In this document: piece after piece, positions 30,458 to 39,710 of the stretch | How the letters are laid out: the number at the start of each line of letters is the position of its first letter | Position numbering within the stretch: position 1 is the first letter of the stretch | Assembly (NCBI GenBank): GCA_016806145.1 | Contig: CP063166.1 | Location: 1,550,001-1,614,000, forward strand | Length of the DNA: 64,000 nucleotides | Source: Variovorax paradoxus | Lineage (GTDB): Bacteria; Pseudomonadota; Gammaproteobacteria; Burkholderiales; Burkholderiaceae_C | Reading direction: 5' to 3' | Position numbers and translations under genes: made by a program | The notes under the pieces: generated by a model | What the model was told of the DNA's origin: nothing | Database searches by the model: none | Seen by the model: the letters and a program-made list of their open reading frames with translations, nothing else

Positions 30458-31894
30458 ATGGCTGAATTCCACGAAATCTCCCCCAACGCCCCGGCCAGCG
30501 CCAAGCTGCTGAACTGGGTCGACAACCGCTTCCCGCTGACCAAGCTGTGGAACGATCAGTGGGGCAAGTACTACGCGCCGAAGAACTTCAACTTCTGGTA
30601 CATCTTCGGCTCGCTGGCGATGCTGGTCCTCGTGATCCAGATCGTCACCGGCATCTTCCTCGTCATGCACTACAAGCCCGACGCGAACCAGGCGTTCGCA
30701 TCGGTCGAGTACATCATGCGCGACGTGCCATGGGGCTGGCTGATCCGCTACATCCACTCGACGGGCGCCTCAGCGTTCTTCGTGGTGGTCTATTTGCACA
30801 TGTTCCGCGGGCTCATGTACGGCAGCTACCGCAAGCCGCGCGAGCTGATCTGGGTGTTCGGCTGCGCGATCTTCCTGTGCCTGATGGCAGAAGCCTTCAT
30901 GGGCTACCTGCTGCCCTGGGGCCAGATGTCCTACTGGGGCGCCCAGGTGATCGTGAACCTGTTCGCCGCCATCCCGTTCATCGGTCCTGACCTGGCCCTG
31001 CTGATCCGCGGCGACTACGTGGTGAGCGACGCCACGCTCAACCGCTTCTTCAGCTTCCACGTGATCGCCGTGCCGCTGGTGCTGCTCGGCCTGGTGGTGG
31101 CCCACCTGATCGCGCTGCACGAAGTGGGTTCGAACAACCCCGACGGCATCGAGATCAAGGCCAAGCGCGGTCCCGACGGCCATCCGCTCGACGGCATCCC
31201 GTCGCACCCGTACTACACGGTGCACGACATCTTCGGCGTGGTGGTGTTCCTCACGATCTTCTCGGCGGTGATCTTCTTCGCCCCCGAAGCCGGCGGCTAC
31301 TTCCTGGAGTACAACAACTTCATCCCGGCCGATTCGCTGAAGACGCCGAACCACATCGCGCCGGTCTGGTACTTCACGCCCTTCTATTCGATGCTGCGTG
31401 CGACCACCGACGACATGGTCAACGTGTTCGCGCTGATCATCGGCGCGGCCGCGATCTGGAACTTCGTCAAGGGCAAGTCGGGCGTGGCGCTCAAGGTCGC
31501 GATCATCGTCGTGGCCGCCGTGGCGATCTTCCTGCTCAAGACCTTCGACGCCAAGTTTTGGGGCGTGGTCGTGATGGGCGGCTCGGTCATCATCCTGTTC
31601 TTCCTGCCGTGGCTCGACCACAGCGAAGTCAAGTCGATCCGCTACCGTCCGAGCTGGCACAAGTACGTGTACGGCGTGTTCGTCTTCTTCTTCCTGATCC
31701 TGGGCTACCTCGGCATCCAGCCGCCCGGCGTCTGGGGCAATCTCGTGATCGGCTCGTTCGCGCTCGACATCGCGCAGACCATCTCGCAGATCGGCACGCT
31801 GTTCTATTTCGGTTTCTTTCTGCTGATGCCGTGGTGGAGCCGCAAGGGCGAGTTCAAGACCGTGCCCGACCGCGTGACCTTCGCCGCCCATTGA
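30458..31894 (+). CDS. petB: Ubiquinol–cytochrome c reductase, cytochrome b
   Basis: A 478-residue membrane protein that carries the two b haems and the quinol sites. The haem-ligand histidines fall in RYIHSTGASAFFVVVYLHMF and FFSFHVIAVPLVLLGLVVAH. The Qo-site motif is PVWY where mitochondria have PEWY; this change is common in beta- and gammaproteobacteria. It is somewhat longer than mitochondrial cytochrome b because of a C-terminal extension with added membrane segments. It lies between petA and petC. Confidence 0.97.
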   Translation: MAEFHEISPNAPASAKLLNWVDNRFPLTKLWNDQWGKYYAPKNFNFWYIFGSLAMLVLVIQIVTGIFLVMHYKPDANQAFASVEYIMRDVPWGWLIRYIHSTGASAFFVVVYLHMFRGLMYGSYRKPRELIWVFGCAIFLCLMAEAFMGYLLPWGQMSYWGAQVIVNLFAAIPFIGPDLALLIRGDYVVSDATLNRFFSFHVIAVPLVLLGLVVAHLIALHEVGSNNPDGIEIKAKRGPDGHPLDGIPSHPYYTVHDIFGVVVFLTIFSAVIFFAPEAGGYFLEYNNFIPADSLKTPNHIAPVWYFTPFYSMLRATTDDMVNVFALIIGAAAIWNFVKGKSGVALKVAIIVVAAVAIFLLKTFDAKFWGVVVMGGSVIILFFLPWLDHSEVKSIRYRPSWHKYVYGVFVFFFLILGYLGIQPPGVWGNLVIGSFALDIAQTISQIGTLFYFGFFLLMPWWSRKGEFKTVPDRVTFAAH

Positions 31895-31923
31895 AAAGCG
31901 CAAGACAGCTCGAGAGACACACG

Positions 31924-32700
31924 ATGAAGAAAAGCATTTCCGGCTGGCTCGCGGCCCTGGGCTTGGCACTGGGCCTGACCTTCTCCGCAGCCGCTTCGGC
32001 CGAATCCGGCGGCCTCGCCTGGGACAAGGCCCCGAACAAGACCAACGACGTGGCAGCGCTGCAGAACGGCGCCAAGCTGTTCGTCAACTACTGCCTCAAC
32101 TGCCACTCGGCCGCCTTCATGCGCTTCAACCGCCTGCAGGACATCGGCATCAGCGAGCAGCAGATCAAGGACAACCTTCTGTTCACGACCGAGAAGGTCG
32201 GCGAGACCATGAAGGCCAACATCGATGCACGCCAGGCCAAGGAATGGTTCGGCACCACGCCGCCCGACCTGACGCTGGTGGCGCGCTCGCGCGCCGGCCA
32301 CGGCGGCACCGGTGCTGATTACCTCTACACCTACCTGCGCACCTACTACCGCGACGACACCAAGGCGACCGGCTGGAACAACCTCGCATTCCCGAGCGTG
32401 GCCATGCCCAATCCGCTGTGGGAGCTCCAGGGCGAGCGTCGTCCGATCCACGCCAAGGTCGAACAGCATGGCCACGAGGCCGATGTGTTCACCGGCAAGT
32501 GGGAGCAGGTCACGCCCGGCACCATGACCCCGCTGCAGTTCGACACCGCCGTGGGCGACCTGGTGAGCTACATGCAGTGGATGGCCGAGCCGGCTCAGAA
32601 CACGCGCATCCGCATCGGTGTCTGGGTGCTGCTGTTCCTGTCGATGTCGGTGATTTTCGTGTGGCGACTGAACGCCTCGTATTGGAAAGACGTCAAGTAG
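31924..32700 (+). CDS. petC: Ubiquinol–cytochrome c reductase, cytochrome c1
   Basis: A 258-residue periplasmic cytochrome. A signal peptide runs to about residue 26 (SAAASA), the haem c site CLNCH is at residues 57–61, and a C-terminal membrane anchor lies at about 235–252 (IGVWVLLFLSMSVIFVW). ATG 31924 directly precedes the signal peptide; the much longer upstream frame is a shadow of petB. It accepts electrons from the Rieske protein and passes them to a soluble or membrane cytochrome. Confidence 0.97.
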   Translation: MKKSISGWLAALGLALGLTFSAAASAESGGLAWDKAPNKTNDVAALQNGAKLFVNYCLNCHSAAFMRFNRLQDIGISEQQIKDNLLFTTEKVGETMKANIDARQAKEWFGTTPPDLTLVARSRAGHGGTGADYLYTYLRTYYRDDTKATGWNNLAFPSVAMPNPLWELQGERRPIHAKVEQHGHEADVFTGKWEQVTPGTMTPLQFDTAVGDLVSYMQWMAEPAQNTRIRIGVWVLLFLSMSVIFVWRLNASYWKDVK

Positions 32701-32743
32701 TTCCATCCTTGCCGACCGGAGCGTCAAGTGCGCCGGTCCCGTG

Positions 32744-32774
32744 GAGTGGGTTGCCAACGCAACCCACTCTTTTT
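32744..32774 (+). terminator. Terminator of the petABC operon
   Basis: A perfect 11-bp stem (32744–32754 with 32759–32769), a CAAC loop and five T after it. It lies between petC and sspA, so sspA likely has its own transcript or depends on read-through. Confidence 0.9.
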
Positions 32775-32795
32775 GATTTTTAGGAGTCTTTCGCC

Positions 32796-33407
32796 ATGAT
32801 GGTGCTGTATTCAGGTACGACCTGCCCCTTTTCCCACCGCTGCCGTTTCGTGCTGTTCGAGAAGGGCATGGACTTCGAGATCCGCGATGTCGATCTCTAC
32901 AACAAGCCTGAAGACATCAGCGTGATGAACCCGTACGGCCAGGTCCCGATCCTGGTCGAGCGCGACCTGATCCTGTACGAGTCGAACATCATCAACGAGT
33001 ACATCGACGAGCGTTTCCCCCATCCGCAGCTGATGCCCGGCGACCCGGTCGACCGCGCGCGCGTGCGCCTGTTCCTGCTCAACTTCGAGAAGGAACTGTT
33101 CGTGCACGTGTCGACGCTCGAGAACCGCACCGCCAAGGGCAACGAGAAGGCGCTCGAAAAGGCACGCTCGCACATCCGCGACCGCCTCACGCAGCTCGCG
33201 CCCGTGTTCCTCAAGAACAAGTACATGCTGGGCGACAACTTCTCCATGCTCGACGTGGCCATTGCGCCGCTGCTGTGGCGCCTGGACTACTATGGCATCG
33301 ACCTCAGCAAGAACGCCGCGCCGCTTTTGAAGTACGCCGAGCGCATCTTCTCGCGCCCGGCCTACATCGAAGCGCTGACCCCCTCCGAAAAGGTCATGCG
33401 CAAGTAA
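32796..33407 (+). CDS. sspA: Stringent starvation protein A (GST-fold regulator)
   Basis: A 203-residue GST-fold protein. The N-terminal thioredoxin-like domain starts MVLYSGTTCPFSHRCRF and carries NPYGQVPILVERDLILYES, as in SspA. The C-terminal helical domain includes LGDNFSMLDVAIAPLLWRLD. SspA binds RNA polymerase and alters promoter choice under starvation in E. coli. AGGAG lies about nine bases before the ATG. The petABC–sspA–sspB order is common in betaproteobacteria, and sspB directly follows. Confidence 0.93.
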   Translation: MMVLYSGTTCPFSHRCRFVLFEKGMDFEIRDVDLYNKPEDISVMNPYGQVPILVERDLILYESNIINEYIDERFPHPQLMPGDPVDRARVRLFLLNFEKELFVHVSTLENRTAKGNEKALEKARSHIRDRLTQLAPVFLKNKYMLGDNFSMLDVAIAPLLWRLDYYGIDLSKNAAPLLKYAERIFSRPAYIEALTPSEKVMRK

Positions 33408-33451
33408 TCCTCGCGCAGGTCCGTTTCCGCTTCGCTTCATCGCCGTCCTTC

Positions 33452-34042
33452 ATGATCAACGCGCTCGAGTCGTCTTCCACCCGCCCGTATCTCATCCGGG
33501 CGCTGTACGAATGGTGCACCGACAACGGGTTCACGCCCTATGTCGCGGTGCAGGTCGACGACACCGTGCAGGTGCCGCGCGAGTACGTGAAGAACGGCGA
33601 GATCGTGCTGAACATCAGTTTCGACGCGACCAGCTCGCTCAAGCTCGGCAACGACTTCATCGAGTTCAAGGCCCGTTTCGCGGGCACGGCGCGCGAGATC
33701 AGCGTGCCCGTGGGCCGCGTGATCGCGATCTATGCGCGCGAGAACGGCCAGGGCATGGCCTTTCCCGCACCGCCCCCGGCGGCCGACACCGGCATGGGGC
33801 TCGACTCCCCGGCCGCCACGGGCGTGTCGGCACCGGCGAGCCCGGTGCGTTCGGCGCTGCGTGATGCCTCGCGCGGCGGTAGCGAGAGCGAGGCCAACCG
33901 GGTCGTGCACCTGGTGACGGCCGACGATGCGGGCAGCGACGTGACCGACATCGGCGACGGCCCCGAGGCCGACCCGACCGACGAGCCGCCGCGCCCTCCG
34001 GCCGGCGGCGGTGCGCGGCCTTCGCTCAAGCGCGTCAAGTAG
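33452..34042 (+). CDS. sspB: ClpXP specificity-enhancing factor SspB
   Basis: A 196-residue adaptor that delivers ssrA-tagged proteins to ClpXP. The conserved domain (residues 1–110) starts SSTRPYLIRALYEWCTDNGF, then TPYVAVQVD, and has VGRVIAIYARENGQGM at its end. The C-terminal part is a flexible Pro/Ala/Asp-rich linker that ends in a basic segment (RPSLKRVK), corresponding to the ClpX-binding tail. ATG 33452 is chosen by homology; the longer upstream frame overlaps sspA. Confidence 0.92.
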   Translation: MINALESSSTRPYLIRALYEWCTDNGFTPYVAVQVDDTVQVPREYVKNGEIVLNISFDATSSLKLGNDFIEFKARFAGTAREISVPVGRVIAIYARENGQGMAFPAPPPAADTGMGLDSPAATGVSAPASPVRSALRDASRGGSESEANRVVHLVTADDAGSDVTDIGDGPEADPTDEPPRPPAGGGARPSLKRVK

Positions 34043-34121
34043 CGGCCCGGGCCCGCACGACGCGCCGGCTTCCGGACCCTGGTGGGCACGCCACTAGAAT
34101 CCGCAGCAGGTTTTCTTTTCG

Positions 34122-34197
34122 GCCGCTTTAGCTCAGTTGGTAGAGCACCCGCCTTGTAAGCGGAAGGTCGTCCGTTCGATTCGGACAAGCGGCACCA
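34122..34197 (+). tRNA. tRNA-Thr (anticodon TGT)
   Basis: A full cloverleaf can be folded: acceptor stem GCCGCTT/AAGCGGC, D-arm GCTC…GAGC, anticodon loop CTTGTAA with anticodon TGT, T-stem GTCCG/CGGAC with TTCGATT loop, discriminator A and an encoded CCA. One mismatch is present at the outer pair of the anticodon stem. It reads ACA codons. The sequence just downstream is disturbed by an insertion element and decayed genes. Confidence 0.96.
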
Positions 34198-34231
34198 AAT
34201 CAAAGCCTTGTGATAAAGACAAGGCACCCCG

Positions 34232-34270
34232 AAAAGCCCGGCAGTTCAAGAACGACCGGGCTTTTTCTTT
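34232..34270 (+). terminator. Terminator after tRNA-Thr
   Basis: A 10-bp stem, AAAAGCCCGG with CCGGGCTTTT (34232–34241 and 34256–34265), a 14-base loop and a T-rich tail. It likely ends the tRNA transcript. Confidence 0.85.
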
Positions 34271-34379
34271 CGCATGAAAAGCCGAGATCGCCATGTGATG
34301 CGAATCTGAAGTCCAAACAGTTACGCTCGAGTTCCTTGAGAATCCTTCTGAGGTAGGCCTATTAAGGAATAGGTTGGTA

Positions 34380-34399
34380 GTGTGGTGAGTTAGAAGTTC
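34380..34399. repeat. Left terminal inverted repeat of the IS630 element
   Basis: The 20 bases GTGTGGTGAGTTAGAAGTTC are the exact reverse complement of the right end, next to the TA target site. Confidence 0.95.
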
Positions 34400-34459
34400 A
34401 TTGAATTATTCTTGAACGTTGATGTCTCTCGTGTACCGTGTGTACTCGACGAGGCTGCA

Positions 34460-35545
34460 ATGAGCGGAAGACCCAAAGCGACATTGGTTTTGACGGACAC
34501 CGAGCGCGAAGAGCTTAGGGCGTTGACGCTGCGACGCAAGACAGCGCAGGCCTTGGCGTTGCGCGCGCGCATCGTGCTGGCCTGCGCCGAAGGGCAAGAC
34601 AACAAGGTGGTCGCGGCGCGCCAGCGCGTCACACCGCAGATGGTGAGTAAGTGGCGAGCACGGTTCGTCGAACAACGCCTGGATGGTCTGCTGGACGCGC
34701 CGCGCAGCGGTGCGCCAAGAACCATCGACGATGCCCGGGTGGATGCGGTGATCGCCAGGACGTTGGAGAGCGTGCCACACGGGGCGACGCACTGGAGTAC
34801 GCGCACAATGGCCAGCACAGCCGGGCTTTCGCAGACGGCCGTCTCGCGCATCTGGCGTGCCTTTGGCTTGCAGCCGCATCGCCAAGAGACGTTCAAGCTG
34901 TCGAGTGATCCGATGTTTGTCGAGAAGGTACGAGACATCGTCGGCCTCTGCATGGATCCGCCTCTGATGGCGATGATGCTTTGCGTAGACGAGAAAAGCC
35001 AGATCCAGGCGTTGGATCGCACGCAACCCCTGCTGCCGCTCGCTCCTGGCATCCCCGAGCGGCGCACCCATGACTACGAGCGCCATGGCACGACCACGCT
35101 GTTCGCGGCGCTCGACATCGCTACAGGTGCGGTCATCGGCCAGATGCACCGGCGCCACCGCAGCAGCGAGTTCCTGCAGTTCCTGCGAACCGTGGAGGCC
35201 AGCGTGCCAGCGGTGCTGGACATCCACTTGGTCATGGACAACTACGGCACACACAAGACGGCTTCGATCAGATCGTGGCTGGCCCGCCACCCGCGCATTC
35301 ATGTGCACTTCACGCCGACTTCGGCGTCATGGCTCAACCAGGTCGAGCGCTGGTTCGCGACGCTCACTCAACGCTGCATTCGTCGCGGCACACACCGTTC
35401 CACGCGACAACTCGAGCAGACCATCCGGGAGTACCGGGACATCAACAATGCCAAGCCGAAGCCCTTTGTTTGGTCGAAAACCGCCGAAGACATCCTCGCC
35501 AGTGTCGAGAGATTTTGTCTGCGAACTTCTAACTCACCACACTAG
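34460..35545 (+). CDS. IS630-family transposase
   Basis: A 361-residue transposase. N-terminal helix-turn-helix regions (around [16 protein letters not shown] and [14 protein letters not shown]) bind the ends. The DDE catalytic residues are in [22 protein letters not shown] and [10 protein letters not shown], as in IS630. ATG 34460 (MSGRPKATL) is preferred over a frame-extending ATG at 34412. The stop codon TAG is made from the target-site TA plus the first flanking base, so the element itself does not carry a full stop codon. Confidence 0.93.
   Translation: MSGRPKATLVLTDTEREELRALTLRRKTAQALALRARIVLACAEGQDNKVVAARQRVTPQMVSKWRARFVEQRLDGLLDAPRSGAPRTIDDARVDAVIARTLESVPHGATHWSTRTMASTAGLSQTAVSRIWRAFGLQPHRQETFKLSSDPMFVEKVRDIVGLCMDPPLMAMMLCVDEKSQIQALDRTQPLLPLAPGIPERRTHDYERHGTTTLFAALDIATGAVIGQMHRRHRSSEFLQFLRTVEASVPAVLDIHLVMDNYGTHKTASIRSWLARHPRIHVHFTPTSASWLNQVERWFATLTQRCIRRGTHRSTRQLEQTIREYRDINNAKPKPFVWSKTAEDILASVERFCLRTSNSPH
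35523..35542. repeat. Right terminal inverted repeat of the IS630 element
   Basis: An exact reverse complement of the left end. It also encodes the last six or so codons of the transposase. Confidence 0.95.
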
Positions 35546-35571
35546 GAAGTGATGGTTTTAGACCTTATTCC

Positions 35572-35609
35572 AAAAGAGCTTCAGCGAACACTAATATTGT
35601 GCCGAAGCT
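35572..35609 (-). terminator. Possible terminator of the acyltransferase gene
   Basis: An imperfect hairpin (arms 35577–35591 and 35599–35609, with an internal bulge) followed by four T on the − strand, just after the − strand acyltransferase stop. Confidence 0.4.
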
Positions 35610-35617
35610 TCCTATAG

Positions 35618-37615
35618 TCAATACTGTATTGGCTTGTCGATCGTTCTGAAGACTTCTGCGAACATAGGCACAAGCAGTTTGTTGCCAAACTCACTCAGAT
35701 GGTCATCATCAACATAAAGAGGATGTCCATTTTTCGCTCCGTTGCAGCGCCCATCCTTGCACAAATATGGCAGAGGATCAAGTATTTTCACCCCGCAGCG
35801 ATCGCGCGCGCTATCCTGTGCCGCCCAAACGGTTGCATGGCGTTGGTGGTAGTCTTCAAGCGAAATTGAGATTTCCTTGTACCTCCCGAGTATCATAGCT
35901 CGTGACATCGCTTTTGGAACATCGATACCCATTTCTGGAATTGGACGAACTAAGTATACAAGTCGATTTCTTGAAAATTGGCATGCAGTATCTGCGAGTT
36001 TTTGAGAAAATTCAGCTAGAGATTCTGGAGTGATAGTGTTGTAAGGGTTTTTAAAATAGACCAAAGGCTGGTCTCTAGTTTTTTCCCAGGGTTCATTGTT
36101 GCCCACGGCATAAGCAGAGGTGCGATTGACAATTACTAAAGGAACGTCTTGGCGAATGTCCTTAAGTTTTTCTTCCGCCCATAATAAAAATTCACCGCAT
36201 TTTTCATTTGAGCCATCATTTGATTTGAGCTGTTTGACGCCTAACAGCGTCGGGCAACTCGAATATGCCCAGGCCATGATGCCATCTCTGTCATCAGTAA
36301 GTGCAGCGGCCAAACCTGTTGTAACCGCATCTGCGTGGCTGTCACCGATTAAAACCGCTCGCAAATTATTACCACCATAGATACATGAAGGGGATTCAGT
36401 GCCGCCTCTTACATAACACTCATTGTATCGAGGGTTTTTGTTGTTACTTTCATTTGCAACGAGTTCAATTGCTTCGGAGAAACGGCCGGGGATTCCTGGC
36501 ATTGAACGAATTGCAATTCCTATTGCTGCCACTGCTGCGAAAGTACCTAACAGAAAAGCTGCGCCCGATATTTTCCAAAACCGTCCCAAAAATATGCGGG
36601 CCGGTGTTTCTACTAAACGGTAAGACAGTTCACCCAACGCCAATGTCAGGGATAGGCCTAAGGCGATAGCAATAAATTCTGTCTGCCGTTCCAAATATGT
36701 CAGCGCCACTACGATTGGCCAGTGCCAAAGGTACAAGGAGTAGGAGCGTGTACCGAGCCACTGTGCCAGGGGGCATCCAGTCCAACGGGAAGCAGGTTGC
36801 GCAGCCAGCAGCATCGTCGCAGTGCCTATCACGGGCACCATCGCGAGCGCGCCGGGCCAGGGCGATGAAGAGTCAAACCCGAAGATGGAAACAATCACCA
36901 GCGTAAGGCCGACCGCTTCAAGTGCTGTACGTTGCCGCGCGGCCAGTGTCCAACGGTTGGCCAACAAGTACGCCAGGCCGCCGGCCAGCATTTCCCAGGC
37001 TCGCGTAGGCAGTAGGTAAAAAGCCGCAGAGGGTCGTAGCGACGTTACTACCACTGACAACGCGAGCGAAGCCACCAATCCCGCAACCATTGCAACAAGC
37101 ACGGGGCGCCTGCCTGGGCGCCACTTCCAAACAGCCAGCAGTACTAACGGTAGCAATAGGTAAAACTGCCACTCAACAGCCAGCGACCAAGTGTGCAGTA
37201 GCCATTTTTCGTGCGAAGCGGCATCAAAGTACCCAGCCTCGCGCCAAAACTTGATATTCGAAAGAAAGGCCAAGCTAAATGCCGCATGCGTTCCCAGAAT
37301 TTGGTAATCGAGGGTCGCCAATGTCCACCATCCTAGGAGGAGCAACACTGCGCACAGCGCGATCAACGCGGGAAGAATGCGGCGCGCCCTTGCAAGGTAG
37401 AAATTTAAGACTGAGAAATTTCCGCGCTCCAGGCCCACTACGACGATGCCAGTCATTAAAAAGCCTGAAATCACAAAAAACACGTCGACCCCAACGAAGC
37501 CTCCGCCAAAGCCCGGTACGCCAAAGTGATAGAGGATGACGGCGACAACGGCCCAAGCGCGAAGGCCATTGATGTCGTTGCGAAAGCTCGTAGGATTGCT
37601 AGATGCAGACTGCAT
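35618..37615 (-). CDS. OafA/YrhL-type membrane acyltransferase with C-terminal SGNH domain
   Basis: A 665-residue protein. The acyltransferase_3 domain (residues 1–370, about ten or eleven membrane segments) starts RNDINGLRAWAVVAVILYHF, with its histidine after the first helix, and has VGVDVFFVISGFLM. The C-terminal SGNH/GDSL-like domain (from about 395) has the block I motif VLIGDSHAD and a catalytic Asp-His pair in VDDDHLSEFG. Such proteins O-acetylate cell-surface glycans such as O-antigen or peptidoglycan. The SGNH half is distinctly more AT-rich than the membrane half. It is not linked to the polysaccharide locus by position. Confidence 0.9.
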   Translation of the reverse strand: MQSASSNPTSFRNDINGLRAWAVVAVILYHFGVPGFGGGFVGVDVFFVISGFLMTGIVVVGLERGNFSVLNFYLARARRILPALIALCAVLLLLGWWTLATLDYQILGTHAAFSLAFLSNIKFWREAGYFDAASHEKWLLHTWSLAVEWQFYLLLPLVLLAVWKWRPGRRPVLVAMVAGLVASLALSVVVTSLRPSAAFYLLPTRAWEMLAGGLAYLLANRWTLAARQRTALEAVGLTLVIVSIFGFDSSSPWPGALAMVPVIGTATMLLAAQPASRWTGCPLAQWLGTRSYSLYLWHWPIVVALTYLERQTEFIAIALGLSLTLALGELSYRLVETPARIFLGRFWKISGAAFLLGTFAAVAAIGIAIRSMPGIPGRFSEAIELVANESNNKNPRYNECYVRGGTESPSCIYGGNNLRAVLIGDSHADAVTTGLAAALTDDRDGIMAWAYSSCPTLLGVKQLKSNDGSNEKCGEFLLWAEEKLKDIRQDVPLVIVNRTSAYAVGNNEPWEKTRDQPLVYFKNPYNTITPESLAEFSQKLADTACQFSRNRLVYLVRPIPEMGIDVPKAMSRAMILGRYKEISISLEDYHQRHATVWAAQDSARDRCGVKILDPLPYLCKDGRCNGAKNGHPLYVDDDHLSEFGNKLLVPMFAEVFRTIDKPIQY

Positions 37616-38508
37616 TTTTTTGGCTCATAGGGCGTTGGGGATGGCACGCGGTTGAAAAGAAAGTTCGACGATGAGGCATCGAGCCATCCAGCGACCGGCA
37701 ACGTGTGCGGGTGATTCTAGTTCTACCGTGACTTGGTATCAAAAAGGCGTCGGCGAGCGCACGACCTCGACTGGCCCGGCGCCAAAGTGAAGGCCATTGG
37801 CCGCGCTGGTCGCGTACCGGGAAATAACCTTTTGGCAACTCGGTGACGGAATAGTCGGTGGGCAGGCCTGGGAGGATGTGGGCCTGGTGCCGGCCAGTGG
37901 CCTTGCACGGAGCATGCAAAAGTGTGGGGTAGGTTTGGATCACCGGGGCCTTCCGGGCACCACCCACCATGACTGATGGATGGCCGGATCGCTCGGCAGG
38001 TGAGGATCAACGCCTACCAGCCGCATTCCCACGCCATCATGGCTCGCAGCCAGCAGTGGTCAAGCTCGTAGAGAAGCGCGTTCTCTGAGGCGGTGGAGCT
38101 GGGGAGGATGAATGCTTGTGAAAACGGCATGCCAACGCCAGGCGTCTTCGAATGCATACGCAGCCAGCCGAAGATGAAGTTGGCCTTGGCCTTTTCCGCA
38201 GGGAGTAGCTTGCCATCGCGGTAAAGCATATGATGGCATCTCGAGCCTAGGATGATAGACATTTGGGTCAAAGAAAATGCATAGCCTACTTAGCCCGGCT
38301 AGACCTGCCTGCTGCGCTTGTGCTTTGCTTAAAGGAGAGAACAGAGTGCGCCAGTTTGCGTTGGCGTATTGCTCAAAAAAATCATAAAAGGAAGCGGGGT
38401 AAAGGCTTTGATCTGAACTCCGCCCAAGGATGTTTCGCACCTAAGGCCATTTACGTTGGAGTCGTGCGATGGAGGTGGGGGTTTATGTTTTTTCATGCGT
38501 TGTCCTGT
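37616..38508. other. No confident gene; probably decayed or foreign sequence
   Basis: About 0.9 kb. Several short overlapping frames occur on the − strand: 37599–37970 (123 codons), 38014–38271 (85 codons, the most protein-like, including YRDGKLLPAEKAKANFIFGW) and 38060–38440 (126 codons). I recognise none of them. The two overlapping frames at 38014–38440 could be one frameshifted gene. Base composition is mixed and below that of the core genes. Confidence 0.45.
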
Positions 38509-39185
38509 TCAAAAGCATTCCGCGCGCCGCAGCGCTGTGCGTGCCAGCAAGCGGGTCGAGTCCAGCGTCGGCAGCGATGAGCTGCCGTCGTTCAGCACTA
38601 GCCGCAGCTCGGTACAGCAGAGTACGACGGCACCGCGGTTCTGCGCTTTCAGCCGATCGATCAGCCGCCGCAACACGTCGGTCGACGGGCCTGACCACGC
38701 CGCGCACGAGTCCGTCCATGATGATGGGGCCCATCTGCTACGGTTCGTCGGCGCCGGGTCGCACCACCTCGAGCCCTGCCGCCGAGAGCGCCTGCGCGTA
38801 GACCTCGTTGTCCACCAGCCAGTGCGTGCAGAGCACGCCGACGCTGCGAAAGCTGTACGGCACCGCCTCGGCCGCAACGACTTCGGCGATATGCAGCCAG
38901 GGCCGCGGAGACCTGGGCAGCACAAGGTGCGTCACTTGGTGGATGGTGTTGTCGGGGCAGATCAGAAAGTCGACGCCCGCGACCGCGAGCTTGCTCGCTG
39001 AAGACAGCATCAGCTGCCCGAAGCCGTCTAGGTCGCCGCGGTCCAGGCAGTTAAAGTATGCCGCGAGCGAGTGCGTGTGCATCGACACCTCGGGGGCGCG
39101 CGTACGCGTGGCCCATGTGGCTCGCCCTTCCACGCAGAGCGTGCAATCGCAGCATTGTCAGGTGAGCATGCCTTGCGAGACATTG
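38509..39185 (-). pseudogene. Aspartate/glutamate racemase family pseudogene
   Basis: Broken remains of a racemase of roughly 225 residues. In order along the − strand: an N-terminal fragment near 39185–39150; a main frame with EVSMHTHSLAAYFNCLDRGD, then SKLAVAGVDFLICPDNTIHQ and WLHIAEVVAAEAV; an in-frame TAG at 38738–38740; MGPIIMDGLVRGVVRP; and, after a shift near 38685, RLIDRLKAQNRGAVVLCCTE and LPTLDSTRLLARTALRRA. At least two frameshifts and one nonsense codon are present. The first catalytic cysteine lies in FLICPDN and the second in VVLCCTE. It cannot give a functional enzyme. Confidence 0.82.
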
Positions 39186-39710
39186 AGCGGGTGAAGTTCG
39201 CATCGCTGATTCTTGATAGCCAACCTGGCCATCGATAGTAGGCGCCCCGATCGAAGTGAACCACGGGCCGCGCCGTGCCTCCAGCGCGCCCGTCGATGCG
39301 TTCGAGCCAAGCGGCCGCGTGTTCAAATTCATGCCCCTTCAGGTTCGCGGCGCCTTCGCGCTGCAGCCGGGTCCAGGCCTCGAAGCACTACCCCACCATG
39401 CCGAGCCGCCGATTTGCGCATCGAGCTGGATCCGAAAGGTGAAGCTGGCCACATCGTGTCCTGTACGGTGACTTCCTACCCTGAACTTCGATGACATAGG
39501 GACGCTCGCCGCCCATCGTCTCGACCGCCAAGGACCGAGTATGCCGAGACACCGTAGCCGCCTGCCAGGATCATGAGACGGGCCACTTCGCGCTGGCGCG
39601 GGGTGTCGCCCCGCGTGTGCACAGGACGCGCCCATATGCGATGCTGTGAAACGCCGCGTGGCCCGTTTGACTTGCGGACAAAGACACGCTCTCCTGCAAG
39701 CAGCCGCGGG
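39186..39710. other. No confident gene between racemase pseudogene and SWIM gene
   Basis: About 0.5 kb with only short, unrecognised frames on both strands. It probably contains the join between the disturbed segment that follows tRNA-Thr and the conserved yeh-type operon. I found no repeat of the tRNA 3' end here by eye. Confidence 0.5.

Larger units (their letters stand above)
34380..35542. mobile_element. Complete IS630-family insertion sequence, 1163 bp
   Basis: Bounded by perfect 20-bp inverted repeats at 34380–34399 and 35523–35542 and flanked on both sides by TA (34378–34379 and 35543–35544), the target duplication of the IS630/Tc1/mariner group. It holds one intact transposase gene on the + strand. 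The identical ends and intact gene suggest a recent insertion. The element sits about 180 bases after the tRNA-Thr gene. Confidence 0.95.

Noticed and set aside
30458..31894. PVWY in place of PEWY in cytochrome b as an unusual mutation
   Set aside because: This variant is common in beta- and gammaproteobacterial bc1 complexes, so it is noted only in the annotation.
39186..39710. Second attachment site matching the tRNA-Thr 3' end
   Set aside because: No stretch resembling the T-arm and acceptor end of the tRNA was found by eye in 34.2–39.7 kb; a computed search is needed to exclude a short one.
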